From the NCBI RefSeq assembly GCF_048388525.1, contig NZ_DBGCTQ010000022.1:1-20478 (forward strand): a stretch of 20,478 bases of DNA, read 5' to 3'. The translations under genes and the position numbers were made by a program. The first letter of the stretch is position 1, and the number at the start of each line of letters is the position of its first letter. This stretch comes from BQOK01 sp048388525 (lineage in GTDB: Bacteria > Bacillota > Clostridia > Oscillospirales > Ruminococcaceae). The notes beneath the pieces were generated by a model. The model saw only the letters and a list, made by a program, of their open reading frames with translations, did no database searches and had not been told where the DNA came from. Below, one piece after another: positions 1 through 7,997 of the stretch.

Positions 1-19
1 GAGAATGCGGCGCATTTTC
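1..19. terminator. possible hairpin at window edge, downstream of pflA
   Basis: Bases 1-8 and 12-19 can pair (GAGAATGC with GCATTTTC, one G-U pair) around a three-base loop. On the plus strand the hairpin is followed by a T-rich stretch. On the minus strand it lies 12 bases after the pflA stop, where it could end the pflB-pflA transcript, but the bases that would form the U-tract are outside the window. It is equally possible that it serves a plus-strand gene to the left. Confidence 0.35.
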
Positions 20-30
20 TTTTTCCCTTT

Positions 31-780
31 TCAGCTTGTGGGTGCGGCCAATTTCCCCAGCGCAGCCCGCAGCGCCCGCAAATGCTCCGGGCCGGCCTCG
101 GGCGTGTCTTCCAGCAAAAACGGTATCCCCATCGCCCGGTACTTTTCCAGGCAGAGCTTGCGGAAGGGCAGCAGCTCCACCCTCTGCAGGTTTTCGTACC
201 GCCAGCAGAGCGCGGCAAACCGTGCAGCGTGCTGCGCGTCGTCGGTCAGGCCCGGCACCACCACATGCCGCAGCCACAGGGGCACCCCCATTTCCCGGGC
301 AAGGTCCAAAAACTCCAGCGTGTGGGCAAGGCTGCCGCCCGCACAACGCCGGTACTCCTCTTCGGTGGTAAATTTCAGGTCGGCCAGCAAAAAGTCGGTG
401 TGGGCCAGCACCGCCCGCGCGGCGGCCAGGCTCCCCGCGCCCGCAGTGTCCAGCGCGGTGTGAAAGCCCTCGGCCCGCAGCGCGGCAAACAGCGCCGCCA
501 CAAACTCACTTTGCGCCAGCGGCTCGCCGCCGGTCACGGTCACGCCGCCTTCCTTTTTGATGTAGGGCGCGCAGCGGCGTATTTTCTGCAGAAGGCTCTC
601 CACCGTGGTCTCTTCGCCCCCGCCAAACTCCCAGGTGTCCGGGTTGTGGCAGTAGGCGCAGCGCAGCGGGCAGCCCTGCAAAAAAACCACGTACCGCAGC
701 CCCGGGCCGTCCACCGCCCCCATCGACTGGCACGAGTTCACCCGCCCCACCGGCGCGGCGGCAAGCTGTGGCTGCGGCAT
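31..780 (-). CDS. pflA: pyruvate formate-lyase activating enzyme (radical SAM)
   Basis: This 249-residue protein is the radical-SAM activase that uses S-adenosylmethionine and a [4Fe-4S] cluster to place the glycyl radical on pyruvate formate-lyase. The cluster motif CX3CX2C is visible at Cys37, Cys41 and Cys44 (CPLRCAYC), followed by HNPDTW. The SAM-binding TGGEP lies at residues 83-87. The start at 780 is chosen because AAGGGAG sits just upstream, the protein then begins shortly before the conserved GxVDGPGLRYVVFLQGC segment, and 249 residues fits the family (about 245-250). Longer readings of this frame run back into pflB. It lies 44 bases after pflB, with a GC-rich palindrome between the two, and is almost certainly cotranscribed with it. 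The identity is clear; only the exact start is less than certain. Confidence 0.95.
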   Translation of the reverse strand: MPQPQLAAAPVGRVNSCQSMGAVDGPGLRYVVFLQGCPLRCAYCHNPDTWEFGGGEETTVESLLQKIRRCAPYIKKEGGVTVTGGEPLAQSEFVAALFAALRAEGFHTALDTAGAGSLAAARAVLAHTDFLLADLKFTTEEEYRRCAGGSLAHTLEFLDLAREMGVPLWLRHVVVPGLTDDAQHAARFAALCWRYENLQRVELLPFRKLCLEKYRAMGIPFLLEDTPEAGPEHLRALRAALGKLAAPTS

Positions 781-800
781 AACATGCTCTCCCTTCGGTC

Positions 801-816
801 GCGGCGGGCCCGCCGC
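801..816. repeat. 16-bp perfect GC palindrome between pflB and pflA
   Basis: The bases at 801-816 read identically on both strands (GCGGCGGGCCCGCCGC). In the minus-strand mRNA they can fold as a six-pair stem with a GGCC loop, directly between the pflB stop and the pflA ribosome binding site. There is no U-tract in the direction of the operon (the T-run is on the other side), so it does not look like a terminator. A role in mRNA stability, lowering pflA relative to pflB, is inference. Confidence 0.5.
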
Positions 817-824
817 CTTTTTTC

Positions 825-3056
825 TCACATTCCGCTGTGGAAGGTGCGGGCAATGACCTCCCGCTGCTGCTCCCGGCTGAGCTTGTGGAAATTCACCGCG
901 TACCCCGACACCCGAATGGTCAGGTTCGGATACTTTGCCGGGTCCTGGTAGGCCTCCAGCAGCATCTCCCGGTTCATCACGTTCACATTCAGGTGGTGCG
1001 CGCCCTGGGCAAAATAGCCGTCCAGCAGGCGCACCAGGTTGTCCGTGCGCTCCGGCGCGGTGCGGCCCAGCGCCGCGGGCAGGATGGAAAAGGTGTTGGA
1101 CACGCCGTCCTTGCAATAGTCATAGCGCACCTTCGCCACCGAGTTCAGGCTGGCCAGCGCGCCGCTTTTTTCCCGGCCGTGCATGGGGTTTGCGCCCGGC
1201 GCAAAGGGCTCGCCGGCCTTGCGCCCGTCGGGGGTAGCGCCCGTCTTTTTGCCGTACACCACATTGGAGGTGATGGTCAGCACCGACAGGGTGGCCTCCG
1301 CCCCACGGTACAGCGCGTGCTTTTTCAGCTCTTCAAAGAACAGCCGCGCCTGCTCGGCGGCAATGCCGTCCACCCGGTCGTCGTCGTTGCCGTAGGCGGG
1401 GTACTCCCCCTCCACCTGGTAGTCCCGGATCAGGCCGGTGGCCTCATCCCGCACGCAGCGCACCCGCGCGTACCGAATGGCCGAGAGCGAGTCCGCCAGC
1501 ACCGACAGCCCCGCAATGCCAAAGGCCATGTAGCGGTGCACGTCGGTGTCGTGCAGGGCCATCTGCAATTTTTCATAGGCGTATTTGTCGTGCATGTAGT
1601 GGATCACGTTCATGGTGTTGGCGTACACGCCCGCCAGCCACTGCCGGTAAAAATCCAGTCGGCGGCACACCTCGCCGTATTCCAGGTACTCGCCCTCGTA
1701 GGGGGCGGCAGCGGGGCCCACCTGCTCGTTCTTCATCTCGTCCCGCCCGCCATTCAGGGCCATCAGCAAGAGCTTCGGCAGGTTGGCCCGCGCGCCGAAG
1801 AACTGCATGTCTTTGCCAACCCGCATGGCGGAAACACAGCAGGCGATGGCGTAATCGTCGCCGTAAACCGGGCGCATCACATCATCGTTCTCGTACTGGA
1901 TCGCGTCGGTGTCGCAGGATACCTTTGCGCACAAGCGCTTGAACCCTTCGGGCAGGCCCTCCGCCCACAGCACGGTCAGGTTCGGCTCGGGCGCCGGGCC
2001 CAGGTTATAAAGGGTGTGCAGCATCCGGAAGGAATTTTTCGTTACCAGGGTGCGGCCGTCCTGCCCCATGCCACCCACCGCCTCGGTGATCCACATGGGG
2101 TCGCCGCCGAACAGCTCGTTGTAGTCCGGGGTGCGCAGGTGCCGGGCCATGCGCAGCTTCATCACAAAGTGATCCATCAGTTCCTGGGCTTCGCTCTCGC
2201 TCAGTGTGCCCGCCCGGAGATCCCGCTCAAAATAAATGTCCAGAAAAGTGCTGGTGCGGCCCAGGCTCATGGCTGCGCCGTTCTGCTCCTTAATGGCGCC
2301 CAGATACCCAAAATACAGCCACTGCACCGCCTCGCGGGCGTTTGCCGCGGGGCGGCGGATGTCGCAGCCGTAGGCGTCCGCCATTTGGGCCAGCTTGTTT
2401 AAAAAGTCGATCTGCCGCCAGACCTCCTCGATCAGGCGAATGGTCTCCTCGCTCATCGCGCCCTTTTGCAGCGCGGCCAGATCCTGCTTTTTCTGCTGTG
2501 CCAGCCGGTCCACGCCGTACAGGGCCACCCGGCGGTAATCGCCGATGATGCGCCCCCGTCCGTAGGCGTCCGGCAGGCCGGTGATCAGCCCGCAGTGCCG
2601 CGCGGCCCGGGTCTCGGGCCCGTACACCCGGAACACCCCGTCGTTGTGGGTGGTGCGGTAGCAAAACTCCTCCTCGATCTTTTCCGAGAGCTTGTACCCG
2701 TACGCCTCGCAGGCCTGCCGGGCCATCCGGATGCCTCCAAAGGGGTTCACCCCCCGCCGCAGCGGCGCGCCGGTCTGCAGTCCCAGGATCAATTCATCCT
2801 GTTTGTCCAGGTACCCGGGCTCGTAGCTCAAAAGCGACGACACGTTCTCGGTGTCCACGTCCAGCACGCCGCCCTTTTCCCGCTCGGCCCGCAAAAGCGC
2901 GTCCAGCTTTTCCATCAGCCGCCCGGTGCGGGCGGTGGGGCCCGCCAAAAATTCGTCCCCGCCCTCGTAGGGGGTGTAATTTTTCTGGATGAAGTCCCGC
3001 ACGTCAATGGTCTGCTGCCACGCCCCGGCCGCAAAGCCGTTCCACTCGCTGTTCAT
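825..3056 (-). CDS. pflB: pyruvate formate-lyase (formate C-acetyltransferase)
   Basis: The cytoplasmic glycyl-radical enzyme that converts pyruvate and CoA to acetyl-CoA and formate under anaerobic conditions. The translated protein is 743 residues, near the usual 740-760. The tandem active-site cysteines are Cys406-Cys407 in YAIACCVS, followed by the conserved GKDMQFFGARANLPK. The glycyl-radical residue is Gly718 in RVSGYAVNFHKLSREQQ, close to the C-terminus as expected. The start at 3056 is preceded by AGGAGG with a 9-base gap, and the family sequence begins there; reading further upstream would translate the riboswitch leader. The gene has its own sigma-A-like promoter and a ZTP riboswitch leader of about 200 bases, and it precedes pflA. 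All key residues are intact, so it should be active. Confidence 0.97.
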   Translation of the reverse strand: MNSEWNGFAAGAWQQTIDVRDFIQKNYTPYEGGDEFLAGPTARTGRLMEKLDALLRAEREKGGVLDVDTENVSSLLSYEPGYLDKQDELILGLQTGAPLRRGVNPFGGIRMARQACEAYGYKLSEKIEEEFCYRTTHNDGVFRVYGPETRAARHCGLITGLPDAYGRGRIIGDYRRVALYGVDRLAQQKKQDLAALQKGAMSEETIRLIEEVWRQIDFLNKLAQMADAYGCDIRRPAANAREAVQWLYFGYLGAIKEQNGAAMSLGRTSTFLDIYFERDLRAGTLSESEAQELMDHFVMKLRMARHLRTPDYNELFGGDPMWITEAVGGMGQDGRTLVTKNSFRMLHTLYNLGPAPEPNLTVLWAEGLPEGFKRLCAKVSCDTDAIQYENDDVMRPVYGDDYAIACCVSAMRVGKDMQFFGARANLPKLLLMALNGGRDEMKNEQVGPAAAPYEGEYLEYGEVCRRLDFYRQWLAGVYANTMNVIHYMHDKYAYEKLQMALHDTDVHRYMAFGIAGLSVLADSLSAIRYARVRCVRDEATGLIRDYQVEGEYPAYGNDDDRVDGIAAEQARLFFEELKKHALYRGAEATLSVLTITSNVVYGKKTGATPDGRKAGEPFAPGANPMHGREKSGALASLNSVAKVRYDYCKDGVSNTFSILPAALGRTAPERTDNLVRLLDGYFAQGAHHLNVNVMNREMLLEAYQDPAKYPNLTIRVSGYAVNFHKLSREQQREVIARTFHSGM

Positions 3057-3111
3057 ATCGCTTTCCCTCCTGTATTGCCTGCCACCGCGCCCGGCGCCGC
3101 CCCGCGCAAAT

Positions 3112-3146
3112 AAAAAAGGGCAGCACCGCAAAACGCGATGTTGCCC
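3112..3146 (-). terminator. riboswitch-controlled intrinsic terminator in the pflB leader
   Basis: Read on the minus strand, GGGCA (3146-3142) opens a 12-pair stem closed by TGCCC (3122-3118), with one A-C mismatch and one G-U pair and a loop rich in T. Six T follow, then A and TTT. The 5' arm of this stem is the same GGGCA that ends the ZTP aptamer core, so aptamer formation and terminator formation exclude each other. That is the classic layout of a transcriptional ON switch. Confidence 0.88.
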
Positions 3147-3218
3147 AGACGGTCGGCATAGCTTCCGCGCCCCATTCCCCTGTGGTTGGCCCACATTTCC
3201 CGTCAGTTGTGGGGGCGG
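3142..3218 (-). ncRNA. ZTP (pfl-motif) riboswitch aptamer
   Basis: The minus-strand leader of pflB contains the parts of the ZTP/ZMP-sensing pfl motif in order. P1 is CGCCCC (3217-3212) with GGGGCG (3173-3168). The conserved internal strand ACTGACGGGAAA follows, then the P2 hairpin TGTGG/CCACA (3195-3191 with 3185-3181), GGGGAA, and the 3' domain CCGACCGTCTGGGCA (ending at 3142). From memory, this 3' block is essentially the same as in the structurally studied Fusobacterium ulcerans example. This class senses ZTP, which builds up when 10-formyl-THF is short, and turns on purine and one-carbon genes. Here it should raise pflB-pflA expression to supply formate. Confidence 0.93.
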
Positions 3219-3262
3219 TGTTCTGTTGTGTGTCGTTCCCCGCTGCGCCGGGAACAAGATTT

Positions 3263-3291
3263 AGTATACCCGGCCGCGGCCGGAAAGTCAA
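3263..3291 (-). promoter_or_regulatory. sigma-A promoter of pflB-pflA
   Basis: On the minus strand TTGACT (3291-3286) and TATACT (3268-3263) are separated by exactly 17 bases. Each box differs from consensus at one position. Transcription would start near 3256, just before the riboswitch, leaving a leader of about 200 bases. Bases 3292-3364, between this promoter and the glycosyltransferase stop, hold no gene and no convincing terminator. Confidence 0.85.
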
Positions 3292-3364
3292 TGCCCCGGG
3301 CGGGATGTTTTGCTTCTTTCCTTTGGGGCATCCATTTTATACAAAAAGTATATACGCAGGCGTT

Positions 3365-5209
3365 TTACCGCTGCGGCCGCTGCAGGCCGCGCAGATCCCC
3401 GCTCTCGGAAAAGTCCTCCCGGTCCAGCGTCAGGCTGGGGTTATAGTAGGGGTCGCGGGTGAGCGCCTGCCGCCCAAACCGCTCGGTGAGCCGCCGCTGC
3501 TCGCCGCTGAACCGCTCCTTTTTCGCCTTGTCCCGCTCGTCGATGCCGCGGCTTTTGCTCTCGTGGTGGTAAAGCTGGGCGTAAGGGGTCCACACCACCC
3601 GCCAGCCGGCCCGCCGGGCCCGCAGGCAGAAATCCACGTCGTTAAAGGCCACGGTAAAGTCCTCGTCCAGGCCCTCCAGCTTGTCGTACACCTCGGCGCG
3701 CACCAGCAGGCAGGCCGCCGTCACGGCCGAGAGGTCCTGCACCGTGGCCGCCCGGAACATATAGCCGCTGCCGCCCCGCGGCTTATACTTATGGCTGTGC
3801 CCCGCGTAGCCTCCCAGGCCGGTGATAATGCCCGCGTGCTGAATGGTGTCGTCCGGGTAGTAGAGCATGGCCCCGCACATGGCCACCCCCGGCCGCGAGG
3901 CCTGCATCAGCAGCTCGGTGAGCCACCCGCCGTTGATCACCTCCACATCGTTGTTCAGCAGCAGCAGGTAATCGCCCTTTGCATACGTCCGGCCAAAATT
4001 GTTGATGGCCGAAAAATTGAACGGCCCCTGGTAGTGTGCCACCTGGCAGCGGGGATAGCGGCCGCCCTGGGCGATCGCCTCGTAATACGCAAAGGTCTCT
4101 GCCTCGGTGGAGTTGTTCTCGATCACAATGACCTCAAAAGCAGGCCACTCGGTCTTTTCATAGATCGACCGCAGGCATTTGTCCAGGTCCCCGGCGTGGT
4201 CCTTGCTGGGGATCAGGATGCTCACCAGCGGCTCGCCCTCGATCTCAAAATCCACCTTGTAGGTGCTGGGGAACAGGCCGTCCCGCACCGTGCCCCGCTG
4301 GCCGGTGCGCTCCAGGTGATCGGCGATCGCCTTTTTTGCGGCCTTTGCCACATAGGGCTTTGCCTCCACCCCGCCGCTGGTGGAACCGCCGTGTACCCGC
4401 CAGTAATACAGCACCTGGGGGATGTGCACGATCTGGTCCTCCTGCAGGCGCTCGGTCAGCCGCAGGAATAAATCGTGGTCCTGGCTGCCGTCGCACTCCG
4501 GCCGCTCGCCGCCCACCCCAAAAAACAGCTCCCGCCGGAACACCGCCAAATGGCAGATGTAATTGCAGCACAAAAGATACTCCGGCGCAAAGTCCGGCTT
4601 GAAGTGCCCTACGATCGGCCGGCGGATGCTTTTGGTGAACAGGGCCTCGTCGCTGTACAAAAAGGCCGCGCCGGTGTCCAGAATGAGCTGCTGCACCGTG
4701 TAAATGGCGTGGGGCGCCAGCACATCGTCGTGGTCGGCCAGCGCAAGGTATTCCCCTGTGGCCAGCTGGGCCGCCGCGTTGGTGTTGGCGCTGATGCCCT
4801 TGTTTTCCACCCTGGTGTATAAAATGCGCCCCCTGCCGTCGGCTTTCTGTGCCTCCTCCACCAGCTGCTCCACCTCCGGGTGCCCGGGGTCCGAGGCGTC
4901 GGCAAGGCAGAGCTGCCAGGCGGGGCTGGTCTGCCCGGCCAGGCTTTCCAGCAGCTGGCGCAGATATTGCTGCGGGGTATTGTAAAGCGGCACGCACACG
5001 CTCACCAAAGGCAGCCCCTCGCCGCCCGCAGCCGCCTGCTGCTGCGCCTCCAGCACCGTCTTTTTGGGCAGGTACCTCGCCCGCTTGCCAAAAAGGCGGC
5101 GCCTTGCAAAGCCCGCCGCCCGCCTGAGCATGGGGCCGGGTCCCTCGTCCCTCAAAACCGTGAGGGCATAGCCCAGCAGCTCTTTGATGCGCTTGAGTTT
5201 CAATTTCAT
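3365..5209 (-). CDS. double-module family 2 glycosyltransferase (last gene of glycan operon)
   Basis: A 614-residue protein with two tandem GT-A (GT2-like) modules. It starts with a basic helical segment (1-60). The first module begins at LVSVCVPLYN (about 68-77) and has a DHDD metal/nucleotide motif at 159-162 and SDE at 186-188. The second module begins at LVSILIPSKD (about 328-337) and has LLNND at 417-421 and DVDFCLR near 524. Such proteins transfer sugars from nucleotide donors onto lipid-linked surface polysaccharides on the cytoplasmic side of the membrane; the particular sugar and linkage cannot be read from sequence. It lies 37 bases after a close paralogue and is the last gene of the aminosugar/Wzm-Wzt operon. 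The start is supported by GAGG about seven bases upstream. No membrane segment is evident. Confidence 0.88.
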   Translation of the reverse strand: MKLKLKRIKELLGYALTVLRDEGPGPMLRRAAGFARRRLFGKRARYLPKKTVLEAQQQAAAGGEGLPLVSVCVPLYNTPQQYLRQLLESLAGQTSPAWQLCLADASDPGHPEVEQLVEEAQKADGRGRILYTRVENKGISANTNAAAQLATGEYLALADHDDVLAPHAIYTVQQLILDTGAAFLYSDEALFTKSIRRPIVGHFKPDFAPEYLLCCNYICHLAVFRRELFFGVGGERPECDGSQDHDLFLRLTERLQEDQIVHIPQVLYYWRVHGGSTSGGVEAKPYVAKAAKKAIADHLERTGQRGTVRDGLFPSTYKVDFEIEGEPLVSILIPSKDHAGDLDKCLRSIYEKTEWPAFEVIVIENNSTEAETFAYYEAIAQGGRYPRCQVAHYQGPFNFSAINNFGRTYAKGDYLLLLNNDVEVINGGWLTELLMQASRPGVAMCGAMLYYPDDTIQHAGIITGLGGYAGHSHKYKPRGGSGYMFRAATVQDLSAVTAACLLVRAEVYDKLEGLDEDFTVAFNDVDFCLRARRAGWRVVWTPYAQLYHHESKSRGIDERDKAKKERFSGEQRRLTERFGRQALTRDPYYNPSLTLDREDFSESGDLRGLQRPQR

Positions 5210-5246
5210 TCTTTTTCCTCTTTTGTGGGGCGCTGCCCGGCCCGGC

Positions 5247-7127
5247 TCACTTGAGGCCGTAATTCTCGAACAGCAAATTAAAATGCCGGTTGTAATAGGG
5301 GTCGCCCGCCGCGATAAGCGCGCCGTACTTGTTTATGAAGTTCGCCTTTTCCCGCTCGTAGCGGGCGGCGTTTTCGCTCTGGGTGTCCAGGCCCCGGCTC
5401 TTGCTCTCGTAGTGGTAGGCCTCGGCAAAGGGGGTGAACACATTGGTGCGGCCCGCCGCGTGCAGCTTCAGGCACAGGTCGATGTCGTTGTAGGCCACCG
5501 CGAACAGCGCCTCATCCAGCCCCCCCATGGCATCGTACAAAGCGGTCTTTACCATCAGGCAGGCGCCGGTCACCGCCAGCAGGTTTTGTGGGGTGGCCAG
5601 CCGGTACAGATCCCCTGCCGAGGCCCGGGGGTGGCTTTTGTGGCTGTGCCCCGCAGTACCGTTAATGCCAATAAACACCCCCGCGTGCTGGATGCGGTCG
5701 TCCGGGTAATAGAGCTTTGCCCCCACGCAGCCCACGTCCGGCCGCTGGCTGTACATGAGCAGCTCGGCCAAAAAGCCCTCGCTCAGGCACTCGATGTCGT
5801 TGTTCAAAAGCAGCAGCTGTTCGCCCTTTGCAAAGCTTCGCCCAAAATTGTTGATGGCCGCAAAGTTGAAGGCGCCCCGGTAGGTTTCCACCCGCAGGCC
5901 CGCGAACTTCCGCTTTGCCGCCTCGTAATAGGCAAAGGTGGCCGGGTCGGTGGAGTTGTTCTCCACCACGATCACCTCAAACCGCGGATAACCCGCCTTT
6001 GCGTAGAGGCTTTCCAGGCAGCGGGCCAGGTCCCCGGCGTGGTCCTTGTTCGGGATGATCACGCTCACAAGCGGCTGGCCCGTCAGGGCGTACCGCACCC
6101 GGTAGGCGCCGGGGCAACCGGGAATGGCGGAGGCCTCGCCCGCAAGCCCCACCCTGCTCAGATGGCTGTTGATCGCCCGCTCGCCCGCGGCCAGGGCGTA
6201 GGGCTTTGCCTCCATGGAAGAGGCCGTGGACCCCGCATGGCTGCGCCAGATGTACAATACATAGGGCAAATGCAGGATCTTTTCTGCCCGCTCGGTCAGC
6301 CGCAGGATCAGCTCAAAGTCCTGGCTGCCGTCGTACTCGCTGCGTTCCCCGCCGCCCGCCCGGTTCAGCAGCGCACGGCTGAAAGCGGCCAGGTGGGTGA
6401 TGTAATTGCAGCCCCGCAGGTAATCCGGCTCAAAATCCGGCTTGAAATGGTAGTCCACCAGGTGCTTCAGATTTTCCGTCAGCACGATCTCGTCCGAATA
6501 CACAAAGTCCGCCCCGCCCGCGGCGGCCTTCGCCACCTCAAACAGCGCGTTTTTATACAGCAGGTCGTCGTGGTCCAAAAGGGTCAGCCAGTCGCCCTGC
6601 GCCGCCGCCAGACCCGCGTTGGTGTTCCCCGCAATGCCCTTATTCTCCCCCAGCTTTACATAGGTGATGCGCCCGTCCTTTTTTGCGTACGCCCCGGCAA
6701 TGCGGCCCACCTCGCTGTGTGCGGCGTCCGAGGCGTCGGCCAGCACCAGCTGCCAGCGCTGGTAGCTCTGGCCCTTCACGCTCTCGATCATCTGGCGCAA
6801 AAAGCGGGGCGGGGTGTTGTACAGAGGCGCCACCACACTGATCTTCGGCCCGCCCAGCACCCCCGCGGCGCGCTGGGCGGCCAGCTTTTTGCGGGTGGGC
6901 AGGTCGGCCCGGTACCGCCAGGCATCCCGGTGAAACGCAAGGTTCACCCGGAACGAGATCTCCCGCCACAGGGCCTCTGCCCCTTCTTCCCGGCCCACCT
7001 TGGCGCACCATGCGGCAATCTGCCGGATGTGGCCGGGGTCCAGCAGGCGGCGGGCCATGCCGGCCAGGCTGTCCTTTTTTGCAACGTCCGCGGGCAGCGG
7101 CGCTTCCAGTTCCTTTTTGTCGGGCAT
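5247..7127 (-). CDS. double-module family 2 glycosyltransferase (paralogue of the next gene)
   Basis: A 626-residue protein with the same architecture as its downstream neighbour. It has a helical N-terminal part of about 95 residues. GT2 module one starts at ISVVAPLYNTP (about 96-106), with DHDD at 185-188 and YSDE near 210. Module two starts at LVSVIIPNKDHAGDL (about 353-366), with LLNND at 440-444 and a NDIDLCL segment further on. Shared stretches such as YYPDD.IQHAG, GHSHK and ESKSRG show that the two genes are duplicates that have diverged, mostly in the N-terminal region. The likely role is sequential or alternating sugar additions to the exported glycan. AAAGGAG lies about seven bases before the start. 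The gene is separated from wzt by an internal hairpin with a U-tract, so its expression relative to the export genes may be reduced. Confidence 0.88.
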   Translation of the reverse strand: MPDKKELEAPLPADVAKKDSLAGMARRLLDPGHIRQIAAWCAKVGREEGAEALWREISFRVNLAFHRDAWRYRADLPTRKKLAAQRAAGVLGGPKISVVAPLYNTPPRFLRQMIESVKGQSYQRWQLVLADASDAAHSEVGRIAGAYAKKDGRITYVKLGENKGIAGNTNAGLAAAQGDWLTLLDHDDLLYKNALFEVAKAAAGGADFVYSDEIVLTENLKHLVDYHFKPDFEPDYLRGCNYITHLAAFSRALLNRAGGGERSEYDGSQDFELILRLTERAEKILHLPYVLYIWRSHAGSTASSMEAKPYALAAGERAINSHLSRVGLAGEASAIPGCPGAYRVRYALTGQPLVSVIIPNKDHAGDLARCLESLYAKAGYPRFEVIVVENNSTDPATFAYYEAAKRKFAGLRVETYRGAFNFAAINNFGRSFAKGEQLLLLNNDIECLSEGFLAELLMYSQRPDVGCVGAKLYYPDDRIQHAGVFIGINGTAGHSHKSHPRASAGDLYRLATPQNLLAVTGACLMVKTALYDAMGGLDEALFAVAYNDIDLCLKLHAAGRTNVFTPFAEAYHYESKSRGLDTQSENAARYEREKANFINKYGALIAAGDPYYNRHFNLLFENYGLK

Positions 7128-7165
7128 CGTGCGCTCCTTTCCCCTTGCGGGCCCAGCGGGCCGGT

Positions 7166-7196
7166 TTTAAAAACAGCCAAGGTGCATGCCCTTGGC
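7166..7196 (-). terminator. internal intrinsic terminator between wzt and the glycosyltransferases
   Basis: On the minus strand GCCAAGG (7196-7190) pairs with CCTTGGC (7182-7176) around a seven-base loop. TG and five T follow, then AAAACC. It sits 38 bases after the wzt stop and 38 bases before the next start, and no clear promoter lies between the hairpin and the glycosyltransferase. Partial read-through (expression step-down) is the simplest reading. Confidence 0.7.
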
Positions 7197-7233
7197 CGTT
7201 CGTTTTTTGTTGCTGCTCTTCCCTTTTGCCCGG

Positions 7234-7983
7234 CTATTGCGCGTCGCTCCCGCGGGTGGTCTTTTTGTAGGCCGCGCAAACCTCTTCGGTGGGGCCGTTC
7301 ATCTTAATGCGCCCGTGCTCCAGCCAGGCCACCCGGTTGCACATGCGCTCGATCTGCTCGATCGAGTGGCTCACCAAAATCACCGTGGTGCCGCCGCTCA
7401 TGAGCTGCTGCATGCGCTCCTCGCACTTTTGCTGAAACAAAAAGTCACCCACGCTCAAAATCTCATCGGCGATCAGGATATCCGGCTTTGTGATGGTGGC
7501 GATGGCAAAGGCGATGCGGGCCACCATGCCGCTGGAATAGTTTTTCAGCGGCACGTCCAAAAACTCCCGCAGCTCGCTGAACTCCACGATCTCGTCAAAG
7601 GTGGAGTCGATGTATTTGGGCGTAAAGCCCAGCACCGCGCCGTTCAGGTAAATGTTCTCGCGGGCGGTCAGATCCATGTCAAAGCCGGCCCCCAGCTCGA
7701 TCAGGGGCGCAATGGTGCCCCGCACAGTGCAGCTGCCGCCGCTGGGCTTGTATACCCCCGAGATGACCTTCAGCAGGGTGGATTTGCCGCTGCCGTTCAG
7801 CCCGATCAGCCCGTAAAAATCGCCGGGCTGCACGGTCAGGTTCACGTCGTGCAGGGCGTAGAATTCGTCGAAGTGCAGCTTGCCGTGGGCCAGCTGCAAA
7901 AAGTATTCCTTCAGGCTATCGCTCTTTTCCTTTGCCAGGTTGAAGCGCATGGAAACATTGTTTACCTGGATGATGGGTTCCAC
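7234..7983 (-). CDS. wzt: polysaccharide ABC exporter, ATP-binding subunit (Wzt/TagH type)
   Basis: The 249-residue ATPase that powers export of a lipid-linked polysaccharide with the permease just upstream. Visible motifs are Walker A GLNGSGKST (61-69), signature YSSGM (149-153), Walker B DILIADE (168-174) and the switch histidine His206 in LVSHS. GAGFDMDLTAREN (98-110) is typical of the O-antigen/teichoic-acid export subfamily. It is the short form, without the C-terminal sugar-binding domain that some Wzt proteins carry. Translation most likely starts at GTG 7983-7981, with a G-rich SD-like run upstream and only 14 bases after the permease stop. The frame stays open further upstream, but that part overlaps the permease gene. 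The substrate is inferred to be the glycan built by the neighbouring transferases. Confidence 0.92.
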   Translation of the reverse strand: MEPIIQVNNVSMRFNLAKEKSDSLKEYFLQLAHGKLHFDEFYALHDVNLTVQPGDFYGLIGLNGSGKSTLLKVISGVYKPSGGSCTVRGTIAPLIELGAGFDMDLTARENIYLNGAVLGFTPKYIDSTFDEIVEFSELREFLDVPLKNYSSGMVARIAFAIATITKPDILIADEILSVGDFLFQQKCEERMQQLMSGGTTVILVSHSIEQIERMCNRVAWLEHGRIKMNGPTEEVCAAYKKTTRGSDAQ

Positions 7984-7997
7984 CGGGCCGCCCCCCC

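Noticed and set aside
82..2402. Long plus-strand open frames opposite pflA and pflB
   Set aside because: They are GC-driven shadows; the minus strand has full family motifs with clean ribosome binding sites, while these frames show no recognisable domains.
3292..3364. Terminator at the end of the glycan operon
   Set aside because: ATGCCCC/GGGGCAT can pair but with a 26-base loop and no U-tract, and TATAC/GTATA is too weak; I cannot support a terminator here.
5184..7307. A 707-codon plus-strand open frame
   Set aside because: It lies opposite two clear glycosyltransferase genes, is rich in His/Gln/Val/Gly in a way typical of antisense GC-rich frames, and has no domain.
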